Source of the DNA: an uncultured Ruminococcus sp. | Lineage (GTDB): Bacteria; Bacillota; Clostridia; RUG12999 | Direction: 5' to 3' | Assembly (NCBI GenBank): GCA_902784805.1 | Contig: CACZWD010000002.1 | Span: 1-51,275, forward strand | Length of the DNA stretch: 51,275 nt | Shown: in pieces, positions 26,096-34,887 of the stretch | How positions within the stretch are numbered: the first letter of the stretch is position 1 | Layout of the letters: each line of letters opens with the position of its first letter | Made by a program: the position numbers and the translations under genes | Notes under the pieces: generated by a model | What the model saw: only the letters and a program-made list of their open reading frames with translations | Database searches by the model: none | What the model was told of the DNA's origin: nothing

Positions 26096-26653
26096 TTAAA
26101 ATCCAAGCAGGGATTTAACCCCTATAGCGATTAGAATAATGCCGCCAAAAGCTTCGGCTTTGTTTTCAAGAGCGTCTCCGAATTTTTTGCCTATCAAAAG
26201 CGCGATAAAGCTGCAGCAAAACGTCACGCAGCCGATAAGCCCCGCGGCGGCGGCAATATTCATCTTAAACCTGCTGCCGAGAAAGGCAAGCCCCGCTCCT
26301 ACGGCAAAAGCGTCGATGCTTGTCGCGATTCCCTGAGCGAAAATTGTGGTAAAGCTTAAAGAAGGATCTTTTAGATTTTTGTCTTTACCGTGGGATTCTC
26401 TTATCATATTTATTCCGATGGCGGCAAGTATTAAAAAAGCAATAATACCGGCGTATTTTTGAGTGTGTGACGAAAAAATATCCGCAAGATAGAAACCGCC
26501 TATTGGCATGGCGGCCTGAAAAAATCCAAAAACAAAAGGCAGAAGCATCAGTCTGCCTTTTGTTTTTGAGTACACCATAGCGTCTGTCATTGAAACGGCG
26601 ACAGCGTCCATGCTGAGTCCGAGACCCGTTAAAAAAACTTCTAATATACTCAT
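26096..26653 (-). CDS. mntP: Putative manganese efflux pump MntP
   Basis: 185 residues with six hydrophobic helices. The duplicated half-signatures LSMDAVAVS and TSIDAFAVG carry the two conserved membrane aspartates of the MntP/YebN family, which exports manganese. Its ATG overlaps the stop of the DHHW gene by four bases, so it is the last gene of the surface-acylation operon. In many bacteria mntP is under manganese riboswitch (yybP-ykoY) control; none is seen here because it has no leader of its own. Why it sits in this operon is not clear. Confidence 0.92.
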   Translation of the reverse strand: MSILEVFLTGLGLSMDAVAVSMTDAMVYSKTKGRLMLLPFVFGFFQAAMPIGGFYLADIFSSHTQKYAGIIAFLILAAIGINMIRESHGKDKNLKDPSLSFTTIFAQGIATSIDAFAVGAGLAFLGSRFKMNIAAAAGLIGCVTFCCSFIALLIGKKFGDALENKAEAFGGIILIAIGVKSLLGF

Positions 26654-27837
26654 TGATATATGTCCTTTTCAAGTTCAATAATATCGTCAAAAGTTGTTGT
26701 AAATGTATAGTTCATTAAAAGCACATCTGTGATTTTGTATTCACTCAGCACTTCGTCAAGTCTGCCTTTAAAAGAACGGGGGTCAACCGCGACAACGGTT
26801 TCAAAACCGCCGCAAAGCCACGGAATAAAGGCGTTAGCATATGAATCCTTTATAACAAGAATATTCCGTTTGTTTTTTACACCGGTACTTATTTTAAGAA
26901 GCGGATGGTCGCCTCCCAGGAAAACAGAGTATTTTACATCCGCTCCTGCGTCCGGCACAACAAAAAGCTTCGTTTTGTAATTTAAAACGCTGCCGTTTTC
27001 CCATGCGCGCGCCTCAACTTCGGGATTATCTCCTTTTGTGTAATAATAAATTGTGTCGGGTTTATTTATAAGCTCTGTTGCCTGCGCCTGGTTATATAAA
27101 TATCCCAGAAAGCCTTTGAGTGAATTTTCCGTATATTCCGATATATCGGCGGGAGAAACTCCCGCTTCTTTCGCAAATTCACCATAGGCATAATACGCGC
27201 CGAGCGTTGTCCAGTGGTGGTCGGTTCTGAAATATATATATTCATCTTTATGCGCTTTGAGCGACGAATATGCGTCAACACAATAAACTCTCGCGTCGGT
27301 GTCAAGATAAATTTCATTTATTGTTTCGTTCTGACTGTCTGAAAGACTGCTGTATTTTTCGGGCTGAAACTCAATCTGTGTGGGAATAATCATACAGTAA
27401 AGCCTGATGTTTTCGGGCAATTTTTTAGCATAATAATTTATTAACTGCGTATATTTTTCTCTTGAAACGGCATTTGCTTTGAATATTTCCATAATTTTTT
27501 CGTCGGCAACAAGAAGCCCTTTTTTAAGGTCTGTTTCTCCCGTTCCGAGGTCGGCGTTCGCGCCTGTTATATAGCCGTAATTTTTAAGACCTTTAAGCCC
27601 ACCTATCTTATTTGATATGGCTATGAATTTACCTCTCAAACCTACGCTATCCGAAAGATAATCTTCAAAATTTCTGCAAAAATCTCCGTCAAAAAGGTTT
27701 TTTAAATTAAATTCGGGCATAGCTGCCGGGTTTCTGTTTTCGCTTAAAACACTTCCTTCATCTGCGGGAAGCGCGATAAAAACAGCAAACAGTAAAAGCA
27801 TTGCCGCAAAAGAGGCGATTGTAAGTTTTGTTTTCAT
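26650..27837 (-). CDS. DHHW family protein (AlgJ/PatB-like, SGNH fold)
   Basis: 395 residues. An N-terminal signal or anchor helix (about 5-24) puts the remainder outside. The DHHW motif is at 206-209 within FRTDHHWTTLGAYYAY, and KDSYANAF near the C-terminus matches the serine-bearing block of AlgJ/AlgX-type acetyltransferases. Family members move acetyl groups onto polysaccharides with a membrane-bound MBOAT partner, which is encoded just upstream (17-base gap). A second DHHW gene precedes the MBOAT gene. This is the plain version, without extra domains. The acceptor sugar is unknown. Confidence 0.9.
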   Translation of the reverse strand: MKTKLTIASFAAMLLLFAVFIALPADEGSVLSENRNPAAMPEFNLKNLFDGDFCRNFEDYLSDSVGLRGKFIAISNKIGGLKGLKNYGYITGANADLGTGETDLKKGLLVADEKIMEIFKANAVSREKYTQLINYYAKKLPENIRLYCMIIPTQIEFQPEKYSSLSDSQNETINEIYLDTDARVYCVDAYSSLKAHKDEYIYFRTDHHWTTLGAYYAYGEFAKEAGVSPADISEYTENSLKGFLGYLYNQAQATELINKPDTIYYYTKGDNPEVEARAWENGSVLNYKTKLFVVPDAGADVKYSVFLGGDHPLLKISTGVKNKRNILVIKDSYANAFIPWLCGGFETVVAVDPRSFKGRLDEVLSEYKITDVLLMNYTFTTTFDDIIELEKDIYQ

Positions 27838-27854
27838 AGTAGCTATCCTTCTGT

Positions 27855-29249
27855 TTAAAATCTGAAATATAAAAACGCGTTATACGATTGTCCCACAAGC
27901 AGCGCGAAACAAACAGCCATTGCGAATATTACCGTCAAAGCAGGGACGAAAACTCCCGCGCCTTTTATGCCGGCAAGTTTTTTAAACACAATTTTAAGAA
28001 GTGGGGTAGAGCATAAAGCGAGGAGCGCAATCAGCCATATGTTTGACACAAGAGTACTCATCGCGATATAATCGGCAAAGCTTCCGCCTCCGCCGAAGGC
28101 GCAAACAAAAAAACTTTTAAGCTTTCCGAAATCCGTAAAGTAAAACAGAGCCCAGCCGAAGACAACGACTATCAAGGTATAAATATGACCGATAATTTTA
28201 GGCAGTTTTAATATCGCACCGCCGAAAGCTTTTTTTTCGATTATTAAAAGCAAGCCGTAAAAAGTACCCCACAGAACAAAATTCCAGCTTGCGCCGTGCC
28301 AAAGGCCGGTAAGCATCCAGACGATAAATATATTTAATATCTGATGCTTTCTGTTTCCGCCGAGGGGAATATAGACATAATCTCTGAAAAACGTGCTGAG
28401 CGATATATGCCACCTGCGCCAAAACTCTGTAATACTCGATGATATATAAGGGTAGTTAAAATTCTCCATAAAATCAAAACCGAAAAATTTGCCCATACCT
28501 ATTGCGAGGTCTGAATAGCCCGAGAAATCAAAATATATCTGAAAGGTGTACATAATTATACCGAGCCACGCCGTAAGTGCAGACGCTTCGGAAAGATTGC
28601 TTCCGAGAAGTGTATCCGCAACCTGACCGGCGCTGTTTGCGAGAACGACTTTTTTGAGAAGCCCCTGACAAAAACGCAAAACGCCGTCAGAAAATTTTTG
28701 CGGCGTAACGGTTCTTTCATCAATTTGTTTTTCAATATCAATGTATCTTACAATAGGTCCCGCAACAAGCTGCGGAAACATTGATACGTAGGTAAGAAAT
28801 TTAAGGTACGATTTCTGAACATGGACTTCACCTCTGTACATATCAATGACATAGGATAAAATCTGAAAAGTATAGAAAGAGATTCCGAGAGGTAACGCAA
28901 ACCCACGGAAAGAAAAATCCGTTCCGAAAAGGTGATTTACGTTTGAAACAAAAAAGCCGCTGTATTTAAAAAGACCGAGCGAACCCAGACAAATAACAAG
29001 AGCGCCGATAAGGACAGCGCGTTTTTTTGGTTTGTTATCACCGCATTTATCAATTAAAATTCCGCTTAAATAGCCGACAAACGCTGTTGCAATAAGAAGC
29101 AGGACGAGCTTAGGCTCGCCCCAGGCATAAAAAACCAGCGATGCTATAACCAGAATAACATTTTTATAGTTTATATTTTTATTTAAATTATACAGCACGA
29201 GAACTGTCGGAAGGAAAATCCCCAAAAACAGTAAGCTTGAAAAAACCAT
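27855..29249 (-). CDS. MBOAT family O-acyltransferase (AlgI/PatA-like)
   Basis: 464 residues with roughly 11-12 membrane helices. The family histidine is H318 in LTGLWHGASWNFVLWG; a second conserved region is EFWRRWHISLSTFFRDYV (H281), and LPLGISFYTFQ is near the N-terminus. MBOAT proteins of this type pass acyl groups, usually acetyl, across the membrane to a partner SGNH/DHHW protein that modifies alginate, peptidoglycan or other glycans. Two such partners flank it in the same operon. Starts at ATG 29249, 35 bases after the preceding gene, with GGAA nearby. Confidence 0.94.
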   Translation of the reverse strand: MVFSSLLFLGIFLPTVLVLYNLNKNINYKNVILVIASLVFYAWGEPKLVLLLIATAFVGYLSGILIDKCGDNKPKKRAVLIGALVICLGSLGLFKYSGFFVSNVNHLFGTDFSFRGFALPLGISFYTFQILSYVIDMYRGEVHVQKSYLKFLTYVSMFPQLVAGPIVRYIDIEKQIDERTVTPQKFSDGVLRFCQGLLKKVVLANSAGQVADTLLGSNLSEASALTAWLGIIMYTFQIYFDFSGYSDLAIGMGKFFGFDFMENFNYPYISSSITEFWRRWHISLSTFFRDYVYIPLGGNRKHQILNIFIVWMLTGLWHGASWNFVLWGTFYGLLLIIEKKAFGGAILKLPKIIGHIYTLIVVVFGWALFYFTDFGKLKSFFVCAFGGGGSFADYIAMSTLVSNIWLIALLALCSTPLLKIVFKKLAGIKGAGVFVPALTVIFAMAVCFALLVGQSYNAFLYFRF

Positions 29250-29284
29250 AAAAGCAGCCGTTCCTTTCTGTTGTGAAGGTAAAA

Positions 29285-31051
29285 CTATTTTGTCATATCA
29301 AGAATAGCCTGCCTGATACCTCCGGATGAAATTGCTCCCGGATAATTTATCATAATAAGGTCATTGCATTTTACATTATCGCAAAAAGTCTTAATATTAA
29401 ACTTTTGATAATATTTACCGCCAAAGCCGTTAAACTTTCTCGGGTCAATAACATAAACCATTTTATAGTTGTTAAGTGCCCAGGTCGCGAAAGCGTTTCC
29501 GTAAGATTCCTTAACGATAACGGCAACCTCATTTGACGGCGCGTCCGTATAAAATACGGTAACGGGACCGTCGCCTCCGATAAACGCCATATATGAAGCG
29601 GAAGCGGTGTTTACCGCTTTTACTGTACGGAGCGTTTTTGTCATATTCATATCTTCATAAACAGTACCGACAGTCGCGTATTTTGGAATAAACCGCTCAA
29701 CCGTTTCACTGTTCGCGCGCAGTATGCTTTCCGCAGCCGTGCCTCTTGCAAAACCCGCAAGTGAGCCTACAAAACCGTAGCCCGGTTTATTTTCAAATTC
29801 ACTGATATCCGGTACACTGACTCCCTTTAAAGCCATAAAATCCTTATAAACCCAATATGCGCCGCGCTGTGTCCAATGGTGGTCAGTTTTAAAATAAAGC
29901 TTTTCACCCGCATGGTTATAAAGAGCTGAAACGGCATTTACAGGTATAACGCTTTCATCAAGATTTTTATATATTTCTCTTATGCCCGCAGTCTGATTGA
30001 TTTTCATTCTTTCGGGAGCGTAAAATTCTGCCGCTGTCGGAACCGCTATATTATATACCTGAACATTCGGAACCGCCTTTGCTACGCTGTTTATAACAGC
30101 AGCATATACCTGAGCATTATAATTATTGATGCCGAGAAATTCCATACCGAAGCCGTCTATTACGGTTACTCCGCCTCCTGCCGCGACACTTGAGCCGACG
30201 AGACGGTAATCATCGCCTACGATTGTGTTTTCAAGAAGGTCACGTTTAATGCGCAGTTTAAAATCTCCGTTTGCGAAAACTCTGCCGCCCGCGATTTTTT
30301 CGAGCATTGAACCGCTGATGTAAAGAGCATTATCAAGAACAAGAGAAGGCAAATCGAAAAGATATTCGGTTTCGTTTACCCAGATATTGTTTTTGCCACT
30401 TATAATATAGTCTGTTTCATCATTTTTTATGCAGACAAGAGCGCCTATATCATCTTTCCAGCCGAGCTTAAAGCCAAGCTGCGGCAAGATATCATCGGCG
30501 GAAACATATATGTCTTTTCCGTATCTGAAGGGAGCTTCTTTAAGTTTCGCTTCTTTTCCGTTATTATCCCATTTATTACTTTCTCCCTCAAACGAAAGCT
30601 CAACATATTCCTGCGGTTTGCTGTAGGCGTCCGTATCGTATCCTGTAATTTCGTTAATAAGCGTTTCGCTTATACAGGTTATACCGTCACGCATAATTGT
30701 ACGTAGCTTTAATGTTTTTTCAGAGCCGTTTTTTATATATTTATCACTTTCGGGGAAAATTTTATATTCGTTATTGCCTTTAACGCAAACGATGGCTTTC
30801 AGGTTTTCGTCCCAGCCCATTGTGACGCCGCACGGAGGCAAAACATCGTCAATCGGAAGGTATATATCTCCCCTGAAAGTAAAAGGAGACCTCGAAAGCC
30901 GTATATCACTGCCCGAAACGCTGCATATACTACCGTCTTTTATTATAATTTTTGCGCTGCTGCCGGCAGATAAAACAAGAACAACAAGCAGGAGAAAAAC
31001 AGCTGTGCAAACCAAATAAACTCTTTTTTTATTCCTGACATGAATTTTCAT
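29285..31051 (-). CDS. DHHW family protein with two copper-amine-oxidase-N-like repeats
   Basis: 588 residues. A signal or anchor helix (11-30) is followed by two related modules: about 51-110 (FTFRGDIYLPIDDVLPPCG, MGWDENLKAIVCV) and 169-228 (FRYGKDIYVSADDILPQLG, LGWKDDIGALVCI). These match the stalk-like domain called Cu_amine_oxidN1, common in extracellular Firmicute proteins. The C-terminal half is a DHHW domain with D390-H391-H392-W393 and later VKESYGNAF. The domain mix suggests an acyltransferase partner held to, or recognising, the cell wall. First gene of the operon, with GGAGAG before its ATG. Confidence 0.88.
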   Translation of the reverse strand: MKIHVRNKKRVYLVCTAVFLLLVVLVLSAGSSAKIIIKDGSICSVSGSDIRLSRSPFTFRGDIYLPIDDVLPPCGVTMGWDENLKAIVCVKGNNEYKIFPESDKYIKNGSEKTLKLRTIMRDGITCISETLINEITGYDTDAYSKPQEYVELSFEGESNKWDNNGKEAKLKEAPFRYGKDIYVSADDILPQLGFKLGWKDDIGALVCIKNDETDYIISGKNNIWVNETEYLFDLPSLVLDNALYISGSMLEKIAGGRVFANGDFKLRIKRDLLENTIVGDDYRLVGSSVAAGGGVTVIDGFGMEFLGINNYNAQVYAAVINSVAKAVPNVQVYNIAVPTAAEFYAPERMKINQTAGIREIYKNLDESVIPVNAVSALYNHAGEKLYFKTDHHWTQRGAYWVYKDFMALKGVSVPDISEFENKPGYGFVGSLAGFARGTAAESILRANSETVERFIPKYATVGTVYEDMNMTKTLRTVKAVNTASASYMAFIGGDGPVTVFYTDAPSNEVAVIVKESYGNAFATWALNNYKMVYVIDPRKFNGFGGKYYQKFNIKTFCDNVKCNDLIMINYPGAISSGGIRQAILDMTK

Positions 31052-31103
31052 TCAATACTCTCTCCAAACAGATAAATTATTACAATATATTCTCTTATTT
31101 TAC

Positions 31104-31132
31104 ATTATATCACAGCGGTATATAAAAGTCAA
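31104..31132 (-). promoter_or_regulatory. Promoter of the DHHW-MBOAT-DHHW-mntP operon
   Basis: On the minus strand TTGACT (31127-31132), a 17-bp spacer and TATAAT (31104-31109), 53 bases before the first ATG. Confidence 0.8.
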
Positions 31133-31176
31133 CAGTTTATAATTAAACTTTTTTACAAGAAAAATTTTTTTTGGTA

Positions 31177-31205
31177 TTGACAAACAAACAAAATTGGTTT
31201 ATAAT
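31177..31205 (+). promoter_or_regulatory. tRNA-Thr promoter
   Basis: TTGACA (31177-31182), a 17-bp spacer and TATAAT (31200-31205), full consensus; the tRNA begins 13 bases past the -10 box, the same distance as for tRNA-Leu. Confidence 0.85.
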
Positions 31206-31217
31206 ATATATTGTTTT

Positions 31218-31293
<76 letters not shown>

Positions 31294-31296
31294 CGT

Positions 31297-31330
31297 CGGA
31301 ACGAACTATGTTTCGTTCCGATTTTTGTTT
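31297..31330 (+). terminator. tRNA-Thr terminator
   Basis: CGGAACGAA (31297-31305) and TTCGTTCCG (31312-31320) form a perfect 9-bp stem with a 6-base loop, followed by ATTTTTGTTT. The stem is identical to that after tRNA-Leu. Confidence 0.88.
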
Positions 31331-31352
31331 GCACAAAAATCAGGTCACACGC
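31331..31352 (+). repeat. Conserved tail shared with the tRNA-Leu 3' flank
   Basis: After the terminator T-run, GCACAAAA, TCAG and TCACA-GC follow in the same order as after tRNA-Leu (minus strand, about 906-930). Only two small insertions separate the copies. The similarity therefore runs from the base after CCA through roughly 55 bases, longer than a terminator needs. Confidence 0.65.
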
Positions 31353-31359
31353 TCCTCTG

Positions 31360-31704
31360 TCAAATAAGGAATATAAGAAAAAAGCTGCGTAAAAAGCGAT
31401 AGGAGAGTGGCTCCTCAAAGCGTTCGGTAAAATTTTTACCGAGTATTTTTAACCCTGTTATAAGAAGCAATATGTTTGACAAAAAAATCGTAATACCCGG
31501 CTGAACCAAAAATTTATGATAAAGCACTGTAGCTATGCCCGAAACACCTCCGTCGACAATTTTATTGGGCGTCAGAAAAACTCCGATAGCAAAGCCTGTA
31601 AGCATAGTTCCGAAAAAATGTAAATAAAAGCGATTTTCTCTTTGTATTTTTTTGCTTTTCCATATGCCGGGCTTTAAAAAGCCTGTTTTTAAGAATGTAA
31701 TCAA
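31360..31704 (-). pseudogene. YitT family membrane protein, truncated remnant
   Basis: 114 residues. Residues of about 25-93 match the N-terminal part of YitT/DUF161 membrane proteins: LTGFAIGVFLTPNKIVDGGV, GIATVLYHKF, PGITIFLSNILLL and GLKILGK. Intact family members are about 280-290 residues, so two thirds are missing. After GKNFTER the sequence becomes unrelated and stops at 31360, close to the repeat tail behind tRNA-Thr. No ATG or convincing ribosome site is present; the frame begins with a TTG inside the T-run of the acpP terminator. A dead fragment is the best reading. Confidence 0.8.
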
Positions 31705-31732
31705 AAAACCCCGCTGCGTATTGTCAACGGGG
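31703..31732 (-). terminator. acpP terminator
   Basis: On the minus strand CCCCG and CGGGG pair around a 14-base loop, followed by six Ts. It lies about ten bases after the acyl carrier protein stop codon. Confidence 0.75.
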
Positions 31733-31742
31733 TAAAAATATA

Positions 31743-31976
31743 TTACAACTCTATTCCGTTATCTTCAACAAATTTTACAATATCTCCTACGGTTTTAACA
31801 GATTCAAGCGCCTCGTCGGGGATTTCAAGATTAAACTCATCCTCAAGTGACATAACAAGGTCAACAAGCGCAAGTGAATCCGCACCGAGGTCATCTTTAA
31901 TTGATGATTCCGGGGTTATGGAATTTTCCTCAATCATAAGCTCACTCGCTATGATTTTTCTTATTTTTTCAAACAT
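31743..31976 (-). CDS. acpP: Acyl carrier protein
   Basis: 77 residues, four-helix carrier protein. The phosphopantetheine attachment site is S34 in DDLGADSLALVDLVM. The flanking acidic helices (LEDEFNLEIPDEA, VGDIVKFVEDNG) fit the standard fatty-acid ACP. It carries growing acyl chains on its pantetheine arm. Unusually it is not next to fab genes but forms the end of an operon with metG and a DNA-alkylation-repair gene. It could be the main ACP or an accessory one. AGGAAAG precedes the ATG. Confidence 0.95.
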   Translation of the reverse strand: MFEKIRKIIASELMIEENSITPESSIKDDLGADSLALVDLVMSLEDEFNLEIPDEALESVKTVGDIVKFVEDNGIEL

Positions 31977-32000
31977 TTTACAATCTTTCCTTTCAAGGTT

Positions 32001-32717
32001 TTATTTTTTATCCGCATAGCCGGATTTTATTACATTTTTTAAAAACAGTTTCATATCGGCAGGTATTCTGTAACTTTCGGCTGCTTTTTGTACAGCTTTT
32101 TTTGCTACGGCATAGCCGAGCTTTTTTTCGGAGATATAGGGCAAAGCGCTTTCGCACTGTTTAAAGAGTGCTGTTGCGAAATACCATGCCTGCATCATTT
32201 GTATATAGTATTCATCAGAGCTTATTTCCGCAACTTTCCGCATATATTCGGGCTTAAAATAATCGTCCAGAAACAAATCCATTAAAATACCTATGGCATA
32301 CCGTACGGTATATGTTTTACCGCTTTCAATCCAGACAAATATTTTGTTAAGAAGAATATTGCGTTTTTCTTCCGAAGAGACCGCTTTTTTAAAAGCTTTG
32401 GGTCTGAAACAATCACAGGTTGCCCAGTTGTTGATATACGGCAAAAACCTGTCTGTTTCCGAAAGAACAAAGCTAAAATCCTTCATTTCGGAAAGAATAA
32501 AAGCGTGGAGGTTATTTTCCTCATAAAACTTATGCGGCAAAGCCTTTAAAAAACACAAATATTCGTTTGTTTTGATATATTCCTTCGCAAATTTTCGGAG
32601 AACAGGCGTCCTTATACCGATAATGTCCGCTTTATCAACGGTCGGCATAAGACGGCTGTGAAATTCACGGTAGTCTTTATCCTGCAAAGCAAAAAGCTGT
32701 TTTTGTAAATTTGTCAT
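32001..32717 (-). CDS. DNA alkylation repair protein (AlkD-like HEAT-repeat glycosylase family)
   Basis: 238 residues, nearly all helical. Recognised by GIRTPVLRKFAKEY near the N-terminus, INNWATCDCFRPKAF in the middle (the Trp/Asp region of the family), RYAIGILMDLFLDD, YYIQMMQAWYFATALFK and the C-terminal AVQKAAESYRI. AlkD-type proteins excise bulky alkylated bases such as 7-methylguanine; some relatives are not glycosylases. It starts five bases after metG and is followed 24 bases later by acpP, so it is cotranscribed with both. The family call is good, the exact activity less so. Confidence 0.88.
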   Translation of the reverse strand: MTNLQKQLFALQDKDYREFHSRLMPTVDKADIIGIRTPVLRKFAKEYIKTNEYLCFLKALPHKFYEENNLHAFILSEMKDFSFVLSETDRFLPYINNWATCDCFRPKAFKKAVSSEEKRNILLNKIFVWIESGKTYTVRYAIGILMDLFLDDYFKPEYMRKVAEISSDEYYIQMMQAWYFATALFKQCESALPYISEKKLGYAVAKKAVQKAAESYRIPADMKLFLKNVIKSGYADKK

Positions 32718-32722
32718 CTTTT

Positions 32723-34639
32723 CTAACCTATCTTCGTTCCGCTCGGCATATCTTCGTCCGTCGTTAAAAGCGTAAGATTTTTTTCGTCCGCCGCCGCAAG
32801 AAGCATACCGTTTGACTCAATGCCGCGGATTTTCGCCGGTTTAAGGTTCGTGACGAGCACGATATTTTTTCCGATTATTTGTTCCGGAGTATAATTTTTT
32901 GCAATTCCCGACACTATTGTGCGTTGTTCACCGCCAATGTCAAGCGTGAGCTTTAAGAGCTTATCGGCTTTTTCAACCTTTTCGGCACTAAGCACCTTCG
33001 CAACGCGCAAATCAAGCTTATTGACATCATCAATTGTGATTTCGGGTTTAAGGTTAAGCTCTTTTTTTGGAGGCTCGTTTTCCGAAGAGATTTCATCAAG
33101 CATTTTCTTTTCGTCAATTCTCGCAAACAAAGGCGTTGCTTCGCCGACCTTTGTTCCCGCGACAAAACCTCCGAATTTTTCAAGGCTTTCCGCACTTGAA
33201 GCGGAAGCGTTGATCATATCGAGTATTTTCTTACCCGTTTCCGGCATGTACGGGGTTATAAGAGTACCGATAAAACGTATGGACTCAATAAGATTATACA
33301 GCACGGTTCCAAGCCTTTTTTTGGTATCATCGTTTTTCGCGAGCGTCCAGGGGGTGGTTTCATCAATATATTTATTGCTGCGCCTTGCGAGATTCATTAT
33401 AATTTCAAGGCTGTCGGCAACATGATGTCCTTCCATTGCAAAGCATACGTCTTTATACGCTTTTTCCGCGGCTTCTTTAAGCTCTTTGTCTGTTCCTTCT
33501 TCCGCATCGGGACAGGGGACTGTACCGTCATAATATTTATTAACCATCGCAACGGTACGGTTAACAAGATTACCGAGAACATTCGCAAGGTCGGAATTAT
33601 ATCTCGCTATTACCATTTCATAGGTTATACTTCCGTCATTCGCAAACGGCATTTCGCTTAATACGTAATATCTTACAGCGTCAACACCAAACTTTTCGGC
33701 AAGGTAATCCGCGTAAATAACGTTTCCCTTTGATTTACTCATTTTGTCATTGCCGAAAAGCAGCCACGGATGACCGAACACCTGTTTCGGAAGCGGCTCA
33801 CCGAGCGCCATAAGGATTATGGGCCAATATATCGTATGGAAACGAAGAATGTCTTTACCTATTATATGCACATCGGCAGGCCAGTATTTTTTGTAATTTT
33901 CCGATTTTTTATCGGGTGAATAGCCGAGCGCGGTAATATAGTTTGAAAGAGCGTCAATCCAGACATAAATTACGTGTTTATCATCAAATTCAACCGGAAC
34001 GCCCCATTTAAAAGAGCTTCTTGAAACACATAAATCCTGAAGTCCGGGCTTTAAGAAATTATTTACCATTTCTTTTTTTCTGGATTCGGGCTGAATAAAT
34101 TCGGGATTATCCTCAATATATTTCATAAGGCGACCAGCGTATTTGCTCATTTTAAAGAAATACGCCTCTTCACGGGTGGGCTTGACCGGTCTTCCGCAAT
34201 CGGGGCAGCAGCCGTCAACAAGCTGTGTTTCCGTGAAAAAGGATTCACACGGCACACAGTACATACCCTCGTATTCGCTTTTATATATATCGCCCTGCTC
34301 ATACAGCTTTGTAAATATTTTTTTAACGGCGTTTTCGTGATAATCGTCCGTGGTGCGTATGAATTTATCGTAGCTGACATTCATTTTATCCCATATTGTG
34401 CGGATTTCACCCGCGACATTATCCACATACGCTTTCGGACTTATGCCGGCTTCTTTCGCGAGCTCCTCAATTTTCTGACCGTGTTCATCGGTTCCCGTAA
34501 GAAAGAAAACATCATAGCCCTGAAAACGCTTAAACCGCGCGATGGCGTCGGTCAATATTGCCTCATAGGTATTTCCGATGTGCGGTTTCCGTGAAGTATA
34601 TGCAATTGCCGTTGTAATATAGAATTTTTTATTTTCCAC
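32723..34639 (-). CDS. metG: Methionyl-tRNA synthetase
   Basis: 638 residues. Class I catalytic core with the HIGH-like motif PHIGNTYEAILTD at residues 20-32 and KMSKS in FGNDKMSKSKGN. A zinc knuckle has CVPCESFF and CCPDCGRP. The anticodon-binding helical domain follows, and the C-terminal 100 residues are a tRNA-binding OB-fold (DLRVAKVLSAEKVEKADKLL, KPAKIRGIESNGMLLAA). The start codon is GTG at 34639 with GAAAGG ten bases upstream. First gene of the metG-alkD-acpP operon; the leader is only about 45 bases, so no T-box. Confidence 0.97.
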   Translation of the reverse strand: MENKKFYITTAIAYTSRKPHIGNTYEAILTDAIARFKRFQGYDVFFLTGTDEHGQKIEELAKEAGISPKAYVDNVAGEIRTIWDKMNVSYDKFIRTTDDYHENAVKKIFTKLYEQGDIYKSEYEGMYCVPCESFFTETQLVDGCCPDCGRPVKPTREEAYFFKMSKYAGRLMKYIEDNPEFIQPESRKKEMVNNFLKPGLQDLCVSRSSFKWGVPVEFDDKHVIYVWIDALSNYITALGYSPDKKSENYKKYWPADVHIIGKDILRFHTIYWPIILMALGEPLPKQVFGHPWLLFGNDKMSKSKGNVIYADYLAEKFGVDAVRYYVLSEMPFANDGSITYEMVIARYNSDLANVLGNLVNRTVAMVNKYYDGTVPCPDAEEGTDKELKEAAEKAYKDVCFAMEGHHVADSLEIIMNLARRSNKYIDETTPWTLAKNDDTKKRLGTVLYNLIESIRFIGTLITPYMPETGKKILDMINASASSAESLEKFGGFVAGTKVGEATPLFARIDEKKMLDEISSENEPPKKELNLKPEITIDDVNKLDLRVAKVLSAEKVEKADKLLKLTLDIGGEQRTIVSGIAKNYTPEQIIGKNIVLVTNLKPAKIRGIESNGMLLAAADEKNLTLLTTDEDMPSGTKIG

Positions 34640-34685
34640 TTTTTTTCAACCTTTCAAATTTATACATATTAAAAACACATATACT

Positions 34686-34714
34686 ATTATACACTTATTT
34701 GGAAAAAAATTCAA
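34686..34714 (-). promoter_or_regulatory. metG operon promoter
   Basis: On the minus strand TTGAAT (34709-34714), a 17-bp spacer and TATAAT (34686-34691). Confidence 0.75.
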
Positions 34715-34797
34715 GTATTTTAGAAAATATTTTACTTTGTATTTTATATATATTTTTTAGTTTGATTTGGACACTTCAAATATCTGAAAAGAATGTT

Positions 34798-34821
34798 GAA
34801 ATATAGAAATATAGAAATATA
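34798..34821 (+). repeat. Three tandem GAAATATA octamers upstream of an AraC gene
   Basis: Three exact head-to-tail copies of an 8-bp unit occupy the -35 region of the following promoter. AraC proteins often bind direct repeats at this place, so these may be activator sites. They may also be a simple slippage repeat. Confidence 0.6.
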
Positions 34822-34823
34822 TA

Positions 34824-34832
34824 TGTTATAAT
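34824..34832 (+). promoter_or_regulatory. Extended -10 promoter of the AraC / Gfo-Idh operon
   Basis: TG at 34824-34825 one base before TATAAT (34827-34832) makes an extended -10 element. No good -35 box is found at the usual distance; the octamer repeats are there instead. This is the pattern expected of an activator-dependent promoter. Confidence 0.5.
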
Positions 34833-34887
34833 TATAGCGAAAGTAAAAGGCAAAAAATAATTTAGGCTTTTAATGGGAGTAACTGAT

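Noticed and set aside
34640..34685. T-box leader ahead of metG
   Set aside because: The distance from promoter to start is about 45 bases; there is no specifier hairpin or T-box sequence.
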